Source: Lactobacillus melliventris
Lineage (GTDB): Bacteria > Bacillota > Bacilli > Lactobacillales > Lactobacillaceae
Direction: 5' to 3'
Length of the DNA: 64,000 nt
NCBI RefSeq assembly: GCF_013346935.1
Contig: NZ_JAAEEB010000003.1
Location: forward strand, 124,001 to 188,000
Position 1 is the first letter of the stretch; each line of letters begins with the position of its first letter. Under the pieces are notes generated by a model. The model did no database searches. It was not told the DNA's origin and saw only the letters and a program-made list of their open reading frames with translations. The translations under genes were made by a program, and so were the position numbers. Of this stretch, positions 46,944 to 55,278 are shown in pieces.

Positions 46944-47711
46944 ATGAAAATTATTATTTCACCAGCGATGAAGATGATAGTCGACCGCGAATCTTTTCCT
47001 GCTAAGTCTCAGCCGCAGTTTTTAGCCCAAGCTCAAGCATTAGCTGCTTTTTTAAAAAAGTGTAGTTTTAACGAATTGCAAAAAATTTGGCAGTCAAGTG
47101 AACGCACGACCAAGGAAGGTCAAAAACAAATTAAGGAACTTAATTTAAACCAAAAGGATAATCTAACTCCAGCCGTTATTTCGTATTCTGGTATTCAATA
47201 TCAATACATGGCTGCTGACCTGTTTACTGCTCCTGCTCTATCTTATTTACAAGATAATGTACGGATATTATCGGGACTGTATGGTGTTTTACGGCCTTTT
47301 GACGGTGTATGGCCCTACCGCTTAGAAATGAAAAATAAAGTTTGGGGGTTTAGTCAGCCCAACTTGTACCAATTTTGGGGTTCAACAATCGCTGATAATC
47401 TTTTTAATGAAGATCAAGTGTTAATTAATTTAGCTTCAAAAGAATATTCGCGCAATATTACGCCCTTTGTAGCAAATAACAGACAAATGATTAGCATTGA
47501 TTTTCAAGAAAAGAAAAATGGTCAGTGGCAGACAGTTGGTGTACATGCCAAAATGGCGCGTGGAGAAATGGTGCGTTATATTGCAGAAAAGCAATTGAGT
47601 AAGCCGCAGCAATTGCAGGACTTTCATGATTTTGGCTTTAATTTTGTACCAAATATTAGCACCGACAATACTTACATATTTCGGACAGAGTATGATTTTA
47701 GGCGGCGCTGA
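46944..47711 (+). CDS. yaaA: YaaA family peroxide stress protein (DUF328)
   Basis: 255 residues from the ATG at 46944 (AAAGGTGG before it). Family blocks MKIIISPAMKM, YSGIQYQYM, ILSGLYGVLRPFDGVWPYRLEM and INLASKEYSR are plain. In E. coli YaaA lowers free intracellular iron under peroxide stress; the biochemical role is a DNA-binding/iron-related function still debated. Confidence 0.88.
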   Translation: MKIIISPAMKMIVDRESFPAKSQPQFLAQAQALAAFLKKCSFNELQKIWQSSERTTKEGQKQIKELNLNQKDNLTPAVISYSGIQYQYMAADLFTAPALSYLQDNVRILSGLYGVLRPFDGVWPYRLEMKNKVWGFSQPNLYQFWGSTIADNLFNEDQVLINLASKEYSRNITPFVANNRQMISIDFQEKKNGQWQTVGVHAKMARGEMVRYIAEKQLSKPQQLQDFHDFGFNFVPNISTDNTYIFRTEYDFRRR

Positions 47712-47761
47712 AGAATTTAGAGTAAAAGAATATATTTACGACATAGAAATGTGAGGTTATT

Positions 47762-48367
47762 ATGGAAATTGTTTTTGTTCGTCATGGTCAAACTGATTTA
47801 AATAAAACTGGCCGAATTCAAGGTTCAGTCTATGATCATGATTTGGATGAGGTTGGCCGTGCAAGTGCTGAAAGAGCCGCTGCCAATTTTGATCCTTCTG
47901 GTTTTGACGTGGTCTTTTCAAGTCCCTTAAAGAGGTCTTTGACCACCGCTAAAATTTTCACCAAGGGACAAAAAGAAATTAAAATTGATCAGAGGTTAAC
48001 AGAAATTAATTTTGGCGAGTGGGATGGTGAATTTCTTTCCGAATTAGGACAAAAATATCCTGACGCAATTGATCCTTGGGGTAAGGCCGCTGCTGCTTAC
48101 ATCAAATATGCACCTAGTGGTGAATCATTTGAGTCATTAGATGAAAGATGCGGCAGCTTTTTAGCTGATATGAAAAAGAACTATTTAACTAAAAAAGTTT
48201 TGGTATTTTGTCATGGCACTCTTATCAGAATGATGTTTGCTCATTATTTTACGCAAGGTGATATGAACTTCTTTGAAACTATGGACAATTGTGCGTTAGC
48301 AAAAGTTTCTTATCGCAGTGGCATTCCGCGGGTAAACTACTATAATCGTATTTTGACACTAGAATAA
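47762..48367 (+). CDS. Histidine phosphatase family protein
   Basis: 201 residues. Catalytic RHGQT (residues 7-11), SSPLKRSLTTA and the second His in VFCHGTLIRMM near 157. A phosphoglycerate-mutase-like broad phosphatase. Separated from yaaA by 50 bases and followed by a clear terminator. Confidence 0.85.
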   Translation: MEIVFVRHGQTDLNKTGRIQGSVYDHDLDEVGRASAERAAANFDPSGFDVVFSSPLKRSLTTAKIFTKGQKEIKIDQRLTEINFGEWDGEFLSELGQKYPDAIDPWGKAAAAYIKYAPSGESFESLDERCGSFLADMKKNYLTKKVLVFCHGTLIRMMFAHYFTQGDMNFFETMDNCALAKVSYRSGIPRVNYYNRILTLE

Positions 48368-48375
48368 AAAGCAAT

Positions 48376-48399
48376 AGACCTCAATAAGAGGTCTTTTTT
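48376..48399 (+). terminator. Terminator of the histidine phosphatase gene
   Basis: AGACCTC (48376-48382)/GAGGTCT (48388-48394) plus TTTTT. Confidence 0.8.
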
Positions 48400-48427
48400 G
48401 CTGGCGGCAATTAAATGAGCATTATAA

Positions 48428-48456
48428 TTGACGATTAATCGTCAGTGAATTATTCT
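48428..48456 (+). promoter_or_regulatory. hrtRBA promoter, with palindrome over the -35
   Basis: TTGACG (48428-48433), 17 bases, TATTCT (48451-48456). A perfect 16-base palindrome TGACGATTAATCGTCA spans 48429-48444, overlapping the -35 box; it is distinct from the downstream HrtR-type operator. Confidence 0.68.
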
Positions 48457-48462
48457 TTTTAA

Positions 48463-48477
48463 GTGACACAGTGTCAC
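48463..48477. promoter_or_regulatory. HrtR-type operator
   Basis: Perfect palindrome GTGACAC-A-GTGTCAC at the expected transcription start. It agrees, except for the outermost base pair, with the 15-base HrtR operator of Lactococcus lactis as I recall it (ATGACACAGTGTCAT). Confidence 0.8.
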
Positions 48478-48504
48478 CGAGAAGAAGAGGAGATGAATCA
48501 GAAT

Positions 48505-49026
48505 ATGGTTAAGGCGACTTTTATTAACTTGCCACAGGATAAAAAGCAAAAAATTGAAAGTGCATTACTGAAAGAATTCAGTCAATATCCTTTGGCAAAA
48601 GCACAGGTAGCGCGAATAGTTAAGGCGACTGGGATTGCGCGTGGCGCTTTTTATAAGTATTTTACGGATTTAAATGATGCTTATCACTATATATATGATT
48701 TAGCTCTAAAAACTGTTCATTCACCAGTGAAAATATTGCCGCAATTTCAAGCACAGCAGTATTACGATAATGTAACTCATTTCCTGGAAGAAACAAAAGA
48801 AAGTACATATGCAGGATTAATTAAAATGCATATTTTGTATAACGAGAATACATTTGATCATCATTTTCCGGCAAAAATACTGTCCGCATTAGATCCGCAA
48901 AATTGGAGTGCTATGGTACTTAGTCATGCAGCTATTAGGATGGTTCTTGAGAATCCAGAACAAAAAGCAGCTATTATGAAGCCCTTGAAGGCAAGTTTGG
49001 AATTGTTAAACAGAGGGAAAAATTAA
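48505..49026 (+). CDS. hrtR: Heme-sensing TetR-family repressor HrtR
   Basis: 173 residues from ATG 48505, which aligns with the lactococcal HrtR N-terminus (MVKATFINLPQDKKQK against MPKSTYFSLSDEKRKR, the latter from memory); GTG 48463 and ATG 48493 are less likely, the first lying in the operator. HTH region AKAQVARIVKATGIARGAFYKYF. His72 and His141 fall where the lactococcal heme ligands His72 and His149 align. It should leave the operator when heme binds, inducing the hrtBA pump. GTG/ATG overlap with hrtB. Confidence 0.83.
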   Translation: MVKATFINLPQDKKQKIESALLKEFSQYPLAKAQVARIVKATGIARGAFYKYFTDLNDAYHYIYDLALKTVHSPVKILPQFQAQQYYDNVTHFLEETKESTYAGLIKMHILYNENTFDHHFPAKILSALDPQNWSAMVLSHAAIRMVLENPEQKAAIMKPLKASLELLNRGKN

Positions 49027-50087
49027 TGTTTTTAGCAATTAAAGAAATAAAAAGAGAAAAACTTCGTTACGGCTTAATTATTTTAATGATCTTTTTGATT
49101 AGCTATCTAATATTTATTTTGTCAGCACTGGCAACAGGTTTGGCCAGTGAAAATACCCAGGCACTAGAATCTTGGAATGCACAGAAAGTAGTTTTAAACA
49201 AAAATGCTAATGTCAGTATGAGTCAATCGATTTTAACAAAAAGTGACTTAAAAAAGGACGCATTAACTAAAGATGAAGCCCTAGTTGGACAAATTCCGGT
49301 AGTAGTCAAAAACTCAAAGCGACCACAAATTTCAGCGCAGTTCATCGGAATTAAAAAGGAACAGTTTATTTATCATGATCAGGAACTGATTGCAGGTAGA
49401 AAAGCAAAAAAGAATTATGAAGTAACTGTCGATCAGGCTTTTAAAGCTAAGGGTTACCAGTTAGGCGATAAATTAGCGCTAAACGGATCTACTAAAAAGT
49501 ACCGCATTGTTGGTTTTGTTAAAAATGCCAAAATCAATATTGCCCCAATTATTTATGGCACGCTGCAGTCTTGGAAAAAATTACGCCAAGGAATGCCAAC
49601 TTTGCGGGCTGCGGCAATAGTTTCTCGTAATCCAGATTATAACTATAATTATCAAAATTGTAAGACCTACCCCATTAACCAGTTTATTAAAAAACTCCCG
49701 GGGTACACTGCCCAAAATATGACTTTTGAATTAATGATTGGTTTTTTATATGTTATTTCATTAATTATAATTGCAGTTTTTCTCTATATTTTAACAATGC
49801 AGAAACTGCATAACTATGCGGTTATGCGTGCACAGGGGATTCCCAGCAGTACGTTGGTTAAAGCGACTATTAGTCAGGCACTGATATTAGTGCTTGCAGG
49901 TTTAATTATCGGATTAATAGCCACGATGATAACAATTAAGGTTTTACCGCCTGCTGTTCCGATTAGTTTTACACCCCAAATTATTTTGACTGGAACAATC
50001 GGCTTATTGGTAACTGCAATTATCGGCAGTTTAATTCCAGTCAGATCAATATTAAAAGTAGATCCGGCACAGGCGATAGGTGAATAA
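49026..50087 (+). CDS. hrtB: Heme efflux ABC transporter permease HrtB
   Basis: 353 residues of the FtsX/DevC-type permease fold: N-terminal helix (17-39), an outside domain of about 180 residues, and three C-terminal helices (about 240-262, 283-305, 322-340). Removes toxic heme from the membrane with HrtA. The stop lies one base before the hrtA start, with the ribosome site GGTGA inside its last codons. Confidence 0.83.
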   Translation: MFLAIKEIKREKLRYGLIILMIFLISYLIFILSALATGLASENTQALESWNAQKVVLNKNANVSMSQSILTKSDLKKDALTKDEALVGQIPVVVKNSKRPQISAQFIGIKKEQFIYHDQELIAGRKAKKNYEVTVDQAFKAKGYQLGDKLALNGSTKKYRIVGFVKNAKINIAPIIYGTLQSWKKLRQGMPTLRAAAIVSRNPDYNYNYQNCKTYPINQFIKKLPGYTAQNMTFELMIGFLYVISLIIIAVFLYILTMQKLHNYAVMRAQGIPSSTLVKATISQALILVLAGLIIGLIATMITIKVLPPAVPISFTPQIILTGTIGLLVTAIIGSLIPVRSILKVDPAQAIGE

Positions 50088-50088
50088 C

Positions 50089-50763
50089 ATGGCAATTATT
50101 GAATTAAAAAATGTTCAAAAAATTTATGGTACAGGGGCGGCACAAGTCGTCGCACTAAAAAATATTAATTTTAAGGCAAACCTAGGTGAAGTTGTATTAA
50201 TTATGGGCCCGTCAGGGGCTGGTAAAAGCACCTTTTTAACAATTGCCGGCTCTTTGCAAAAACCGACTGCGGGCAAAGTTATTGTTGGCGGTCAGGACAT
50301 TGCGCATATTTCTACTAGAGAAAGTGACCGTTTACGACTAACACAGCTTGGCTTTGTATTGCAGGCTTATAATTTAGTACCGTTTCTAAAAATTAAAGAG
50401 CAATTTGAATTAGTTAATAAAATAAAAAAAGAGGGCAATATCAGTGCTGCCGAATTGCAAGAATTACTCAAGCAGCTGGGAATTAATTCTTTAATTAATA
50501 AGTATCCTAATGAACTTTCAGGTGGGCAACAGCAACGCGCAGCTATTGCCCGTGCTCTTTATGCTAACCCGCAAATTTTGCTGGCCGATGAGCCTACCGC
50601 TTCTCTTGACAGTGAGAATGTGGCTGAAGTAGGTCAATTGTTTAAAAAATTAGCTAAAGATTATCACAAAGCCGTCTTGCTGGTCACACATGATCCGCGA
50701 CTAGAACAATACGCAGATCACATTTATGAAATGATGGATGGAAAAATCAGGCAAAAGAGTTAA
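50089..50763 (+). CDS. hrtA: Heme efflux ABC transporter ATP-binding protein HrtA
   Basis: 224 residues from ATG 50089. MacB/LolD-type ATPase: Walker A GPSGAGKST, Q-loop VLQAYNLVPFL, signature LSGGQQQRAAIARAL, Walker B LLADEPTASLD, H-loop VTHD. Third gene of hrtR-hrtB-hrtA. Start chosen over the upstream GTG for its position after GGTGAATAAC. Confidence 0.87.
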   Translation: MAIIELKNVQKIYGTGAAQVVALKNINFKANLGEVVLIMGPSGAGKSTFLTIAGSLQKPTAGKVIVGGQDIAHISTRESDRLRLTQLGFVLQAYNLVPFLKIKEQFELVNKIKKEGNISAAELQELLKQLGINSLINKYPNELSGGQQQRAAIARALYANPQILLADEPTASLDSENVAEVGQLFKKLAKDYHKAVLLVTHDPRLEQYADHIYEMMDGKIRQKS

Positions 50764-50945
50764 TTGTTAATTTTTAAGAATAAAATAACTATTAGCAATG
50801 TTTTTTAAAAAAATGTCAAAGTAACTAAATTGTTTTATCAATAGTAATTTTTTGTTTGTAATTTTTTTAACTAGTTCTAATTATTGTTATTAATTGAAAC
50901 CGCTTATTAAAAGTTAGAAAAATCCTTTATTCTTTTGTGTTAGGA

Positions 50946-50980
50946 AAAAGTACTTTGTCCTTGACAAAGTACTTTTAAAT
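50946..50980 (+). terminator. Probable terminator of hrtRBA
   Basis: Perfect 14-bp stem AAAAGTACTTTGTC/GACAAAGTACTTTT (50946-50976) around three bases, in a 450-base spacer. A small stem TTACTATT/AATAGTAA follows (50981-51002). I see no other gene or signal between 50764 and 51213. Confidence 0.65.
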
Positions 50981-51213
50981 TTACTATTCTTAATAATAGT
51001 AAAAAAGATGTTATTTTTAAGCAAAATAACAGAAGTAATTAAAAATAAAATTATTAATTTTTAAGCTGTTTGAAGAATTGATTGAGAGATGGATTCTACG
51101 TTAAACTGACTAAAATATTTTATTTCATGTTTTTATTTGGCAGGATTTTTGTCTATAGCTTAATAGTGTAATACTAAATTTTTGCTAAATAAAGCTTTTT
51201 ATCTAGAGGTACA

Positions 51214-51438
51214 ATGATGAACGATATTCCCGAAGACAAATCTATTGAATTAACAACTGACTACCAGAACCATAGCATTAATATGGCTTTTTCGGATAAT
51301 CTAACAGATGATTCTGAACGTGGCTATATACTATCAGCTGCTTTCTTTTCATTTTGTGCAGCTCAAGGCTTAAGTAAAGAAGAATTAAGTGATATGGTTT
51401 CAACTTACTATGATGAGTTTTTGAATAATGAGGATTAA
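51214..51438 (+). CDS. Small acidic hypothetical protein
   Basis: 74 residues, strongly acidic (about 16 Asp/Glu against 3 Lys/Arg), with no membrane segment. AGAGG is a weak ribosome site before the ATG pair at 51214/51217. No family recognised. It lies alone before a TetR gene. Confidence 0.45.
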   Translation: MMNDIPEDKSIELTTDYQNHSINMAFSDNLTDDSERGYILSAAFFSFCAAQGLSKEELSDMVSTYYDEFLNNED

Positions 51439-51543
51439 CTGCTCATTACATTTGTGTGCTTAAATATATTTCACCTGTGGCAATACCAGTTCTAGAAGCT
51501 GGTCTAAAAAATACGTTTAAAGTTAATCAAGGAAAAAATCAAA

Positions 51544-52149
51544 ATGGCTAGAAAAAAAGAAATAGGAAAAAGTAAGATCTTAAATATTGCTTATAAAATG
51601 GTTGTTAAGGATGGAGTTGAAAGCTTAACGGCCCGCAGCATTGCTAAGGCTGGCCATTTTTCTACTCAGCCTTTGTATCTTGAATTTGATAGTATGGACG
51701 ATTTACGCCAAGAGGTTTTGCGTAAAATTGCAGACAACTTAAAGAATAAAATTTTACAGAAAAGCTATATTGCTGAACCATTGATTGACATGGATTTATC
51801 GTATATTGATTTTGCCCAAGAACAAGAGAACCTCTTTAAAGCAATGTTTGTTGAAGGTAAGTGTGGCAATGAAATAATCGCTGATACTTTAATAGATTTT
51901 GGAACTGAGAAATTTAAAGAGCAATATCCGGATAGTAAGTATTCTGCAGAAAAAATCAGAAGTATTATTATTGCTAACTGGATAACTACTTGTGGAATTG
52001 CTTCATTAATAGTTAATAAAATTGCGACTTTTTCCCAAACACAAATTATCAACGTTTTAAAGGCACAAATTAATGATGCAATTTTAAACGATTGGCTTAG
52101 CAAGAAAAGTAATGTTTCTCTGTTTAAGACAGAAGAAAAATACAGTTAA
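51544..52149 (+). CDS. TetR/AcrR-family transcriptional regulator
   Basis: 201 residues. N-terminal HTH (KSKILNIAYKMVVKDGVESLTARSIAKAGHFSTQPLYLEF, about 8-48) and an all-helical C-terminal domain. Placed before the two FMN reductase genes and likely their regulator. An inverted repeat CTTACA-TAG-TGTAAG (52172-52186) lies in the spacer. The ligand is unknown. Confidence 0.8.
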   Translation: MARKKEIGKSKILNIAYKMVVKDGVESLTARSIAKAGHFSTQPLYLEFDSMDDLRQEVLRKIADNLKNKILQKSYIAEPLIDMDLSYIDFAQEQENLFKAMFVEGKCGNEIIADTLIDFGTEKFKEQYPDSKYSAEKIRSIIIANWITTCGIASLIVNKIATFSQTQIINVLKAQINDAILNDWLSKKSNVSLFKTEEKYS

Positions 52150-52171
52150 AGCCCCGAAATAGTTTTTACTA

Positions 52172-52186
52172 CTTACATAGTGTAAG
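52172..52186. promoter_or_regulatory. Short perfect inverted repeat, candidate TetR operator
   Basis: CTTACA-TAG-TGTAAG between the TetR gene and the first FMN reductase; a TATAAT box for the reductase operon follows at 52264-52269. Confidence 0.35.
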
Positions 52187-52304
52187 CAAGATAAGCTATA
52201 CGAAAGTATTAAATTATTAAAGCTATCTGAAATCAGGAACATGTTAAAAAGATACGGATATGCTATAATTAACAGTGAAATTAGTTTCCTGAAAGGTGGT
52301 TTTT

Positions 52305-52844
52305 ATGAAAATCCTTGCATTATCTGGCTCAAATGCCAAAAATTCATTTAATGAGGCATTGCTTAAATTTATTTCTAAGCGTTTTGCCGACAGGTATGAT
52401 TTTAAGCTGACAACAGTTAAAGGGTTGCCAATGTTTAAAGAAGGTGAAGATGCCCCAGAAGCAGTCCAAGCCTTGAGTAAAGAAATTGAAGATGCCGACT
52501 TGGTATTAATTGGTTCTCCTGAACAACAACACTCTGTTACCAGTGCTTTAAGTAGCGCGCTTGAGTGGTTATCTTGTGTAACTCACCCATTTAAGGGTAA
52601 GCCAGTTGCTATTGTTTCAACTTCACCAATGCCACAAGGTGCTTCTCGTTCACAAAGTCGTTTGAAGAGTCTGTTTTTAGCACCTGGTTTTGGCGCTAAG
52701 GTCTTCAATGGTGATGAATTCATGATGGGTGTTGCACCAACTCAATTTGATGATAATGGTGACTTGAAAAATGAAGAAACCGTTAAATTCTTAGATCACT
52801 TTTTCGATGAAGTTGATAGTTGGTACGCACAAGTAACTAAATAG
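52305..52844 (+). CDS. NADPH-dependent FMN reductase family protein (1)
   Basis: 179 residues from ATG 52305 (GAAAGGTGG upstream). Flavodoxin-like fold; FMN-binding loop [11 protein letters not shown] at the N-terminus and [20 protein letters not shown] where the family has a Pro-Glu-Tyr loop. Reduces flavins or quinones with NAD(P)H. Eleven bases before its paralogue. Confidence 0.82.
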   Translation: MKILALSGSNAKNSFNEALLKFISKRFADRYDFKLTTVKGLPMFKEGEDAPEAVQALSKEIEDADLVLIGSPEQQHSVTSALSSALEWLSCVTHPFKGKPVAIVSTSPMPQGASRSQSRLKSLFLAPGFGAKVFNGDEFMMGVAPTQFDDNGDLKNEETVKFLDHFFDEVDSWYAQVTK

Positions 52845-52855
52845 GAGGGCTGAGA

Positions 52856-53404
52856 ATGAAAATATTAGCAATTGTTGGTACAAATGCACCTTTTTCATAT
52901 AATCGCTTTTTAGCACAATTTATTGCCAAGCATTATAGTGATAAAGCAGATATTGAAGTTAAAGAAGTCGACAAATTGACACCTTTCTGCAGAACAGAAA
53001 TGGCTGATGATACTATCAAGGCTTGGATCGAAGACGTTAAGAGTGCTGATGGTATTGTAATTACTACTCCAGAATATGATCATACAATTCCTGCTGCTTT
53101 AAAGAGCAGTCTTGAATGGTTAGGCTCACACGCTGGCCCTAACGTTATGAAAATGAAGCCCGTTGCTATTGCTGGTGCATCATATGGTTCACAAGGTACT
53201 GGCCGTGCCCAAGAAGATATGCGTGAAATTTTGCTTTCACCTGATATGAGTGCAAATGTTTTACCAGGCAATGAAGTTTTAATTGGTCAAGCTCCAGATA
53301 AATTCAACAAAGAAACTGGTGAATTGACTGATGAGGCAACCATCAAGCAATTAGATGGCATGATGGACAACTTCTTTAAGTTTGTTGAGCAAGCACATAA
53401 ATAA
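52856..53404 (+). CDS. NADPH-dependent FMN reductase family protein (2)
   Basis: 182 residues. Flavodoxin-like: AIVGTNAPFSYNR phosphate loop and TPEYDHTIPAALKSSLEWL, the canonical family motif. AGGAGGG upstream. It may form a heterodimer with the preceding product, as the two differ in their flavin-contact loops. A terminator at 53433-53473 follows. Confidence 0.84.
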   Translation: MKILAIVGTNAPFSYNRFLAQFIAKHYSDKADIEVKEVDKLTPFCRTEMADDTIKAWIEDVKSADGIVITTPEYDHTIPAALKSSLEWLGSHAGPNVMKMKPVAIAGASYGSQGTGRAQEDMREILLSPDMSANVLPGNEVLIGQAPDKFNKETGELTDEATIKQLDGMMDNFFKFVEQAHK

Positions 53405-53432
53405 ACTTTTGCTAGATTAACTGGCAGAGAGT

Positions 53433-53473
53433 AAAATAACCGGATAGGGGGTATCCTATCCGGTTATTTTTTT
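53433..53473 (+). terminator. Terminator after the FMN reductase pair
   Basis: AAATAACCGGATAGG with CCTATCCGGTTATTT, T-run to 53473. The phosphatase and ApbE genes downstream therefore depend on readthrough or a separate promoter. Confidence 0.8.
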
Positions 53474-53487
53474 GAAAGGAAGTTGGC

Positions 53488-54279
53488 ATGACTGAACCTG
53501 TCATTTTACCTGTAAAATCTGTTCGTAATCCGCGTGATTTGGGTGGCTATATTGGCTTAAACGGACATCAGATTAAGTTTCATCGCTTACTACGCACTGG
53601 TAACATAAGTAAAATAACGCCAGAAGATGAACAGTTTTTACTTAATTATGGTCTGACTAAAATTATTGATTTACGCTCTCCGGCAGAATGCAAAGCTAAT
53701 TCTGATAAAAGTATTCAGGGCGTTGCTCATTATGAATTCCCCTTATCGGCTGATGATAATACCGGTGGTAAGGGTTTGGATATGAGCAGGGAATTTGAGC
53801 AATACCGCAAGGATCAATATGCCGGCTTTTATATGATGTGTCAAAGATATCATGATCATATCAGTAATCAATTTTCTCAGAATAATATTCATCAAATTGT
53901 TAGTTTAATTGCTGCTACAACTGATGGCGCAGTTTTATATCATTGTTCAGAAGGTAAGGATAGAACGGGATTAGTCACAGTAATACTGCTTTACATTTTA
54001 GGCGTGGATTTAGAAACAATTCGCCAGGATTACCTTTATTCCAATATAATGCTCAACGATTACCGTAAAGTTCGCGATGCCCGATTTAAAAAAGCCGGTG
54101 AAAATGATAAGTTTCGGGCTAACATGCGTATTTTGGGTTCAGTTGCCAATGCATATTTTGATACCAGCCTGATTACCATCAATGAGGATTTTGGTGGAAT
54201 TGATTCCTATATTGCTAACCAGTTAGGAATTGACCAGCAAATGCAAGAGAAGATAAGAAAGAATTATTTGGAAAATTAG
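53488..54279 (+). CDS. Tyrosine/dual-specificity phosphatase-like protein
   Basis: 263 residues. VRNPRDLGGYIGLNG near the N-terminus and the P-loop HCSEGKDRTGLV (Cys near 153) place it with bacterial tyrosine phosphatases. It lacks the extra N-terminal domain of the 29148-30239 protein. Overlapped by nothing; ten bases before the cytosolic ApbE homologue and likely co-transcribed. Substrate unknown. Confidence 0.82.
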   Translation: MTEPVILPVKSVRNPRDLGGYIGLNGHQIKFHRLLRTGNISKITPEDEQFLLNYGLTKIIDLRSPAECKANSDKSIQGVAHYEFPLSADDNTGGKGLDMSREFEQYRKDQYAGFYMMCQRYHDHISNQFSQNNIHQIVSLIAATTDGAVLYHCSEGKDRTGLVTVILLYILGVDLETIRQDYLYSNIMLNDYRKVRDARFKKAGENDKFRANMRILGSVANAYFDTSLITINEDFGGIDSYIANQLGIDQQMQEKIRKNYLEN

Positions 54280-54289
54280 GGATAAAATA

Positions 54290-55219
54290 ATGATTAAAAA
54301 TTTGGCTATAGAACAAGAAGTAGGACAGCATCATGCCTTGGGTACAGCAATCACTTTACAGGTTTTTGGTGCTCGTGATAAAAGCGTGATTAATGATTCC
54401 TTTACTTTGATTGACCATTATGAAGACTTATTGACAGTTAATCGTGATGAATCGGAAGTAATGGATGTTAATCATGCTGCAGGTAAGCACCCCGTTCAAG
54501 TTTCAAGCGGTACCTATGATTTAGTTAAATTGGCGGTAGAAAAAAGTCGGGAAAATTTTGGCTTCAATGCTTTGATAGGCCCGGTTGTTAAGTTATGGGC
54601 AATTGGTTTTAAAAACGCTCACGTTCCTACTGCTGAGCAAATTAAGGAAAGAATGGCACTGATTGATCCGTTTAAAGTTGACCTAAACGATGCTGATCAA
54701 ACCATTTTTTTGCAAAAAGAGGGCATGGAATTAGACTTAGGCGGTATTGCTAAAGGCTGGATTGCCGATCGTATCAAAGATTACTGGCGAGCTTACGGAG
54801 TTCACGCCGGAATTATTAATCTTGGTGGTAACATTTTACTTGTTGGCGACTCACCTAAAAGGACTAGTGGTCAGTGGTCAGTAGGAGTACAGGATCCCAA
54901 AGAGCCTCGTGGCAATAATATTGCTTCGGTGATGGTACCGGAATGTTCTGCAGTTACCAGCGGAACTTACGAACGTTATCTAGAAGTTGACGGTCATAAG
55001 TATCACCATTTAATTGATCCGCGAACTGGTTATCCGGTTGAAACTGATTTGGCTGGCGTGACTACTTTTACCAAGTATTCAGTTGAAGCTGAAATCGAAT
55101 GTAAGAGATTGTTTTTTGCAGGTAAGCCGGTTGCTGGTTGGCATGATGATCCTGACCGCATTGGAGCAGTTTTTGTTTATAACGATGAACACGTTGAGTA
55201 TGATAACTTTCAAAAGTAA
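54290..55219 (+). CDS. Cytosolic ApbE-family protein, active-site variant
   Basis: 309 residues without a signal peptide, so cytoplasmic. ApbE motifs are present: LDLGGIAKGWIADRI, GIINLGGNILLVGD, TSGTYERYLEVDG and HHLIDPRTGYP. The C-terminal metal-site block, TTGDGLSTAVF in the lipoprotein paralogue (2458-3543), reads SVEAEIECKRLFF here: the Asp and Ser/Thr are gone. It may act on a cytosolic flavoprotein, hydrolyse FAD or be inactive. It follows two FMN reductases, suggesting a flavin-linked role. Confidence 0.78.
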   Translation: MIKNLAIEQEVGQHHALGTAITLQVFGARDKSVINDSFTLIDHYEDLLTVNRDESEVMDVNHAAGKHPVQVSSGTYDLVKLAVEKSRENFGFNALIGPVVKLWAIGFKNAHVPTAEQIKERMALIDPFKVDLNDADQTIFLQKEGMELDLGGIAKGWIADRIKDYWRAYGVHAGIINLGGNILLVGDSPKRTSGQWSVGVQDPKEPRGNNIASVMVPECSAVTSGTYERYLEVDGHKYHHLIDPRTGYPVETDLAGVTTFTKYSVEAEIECKRLFFAGKPVAGWHDDPDRIGAVFVYNDEHVEYDNFQK

Positions 55220-55220
55220 T

Positions 55221-55247
55221 AAAAAAGTGCCTCTAAGGCACTTTTTT
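55221..55247 (+). terminator. Terminator of the cytosolic apbE transcript
   Basis: AAAAAAGTGCC/GGCACTTTTTT perfect 11-bp stem. Confidence 0.85.
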
Positions 55248-55278
55248 AATTACAATTTAAATTTGTAAGGTAAGTATA

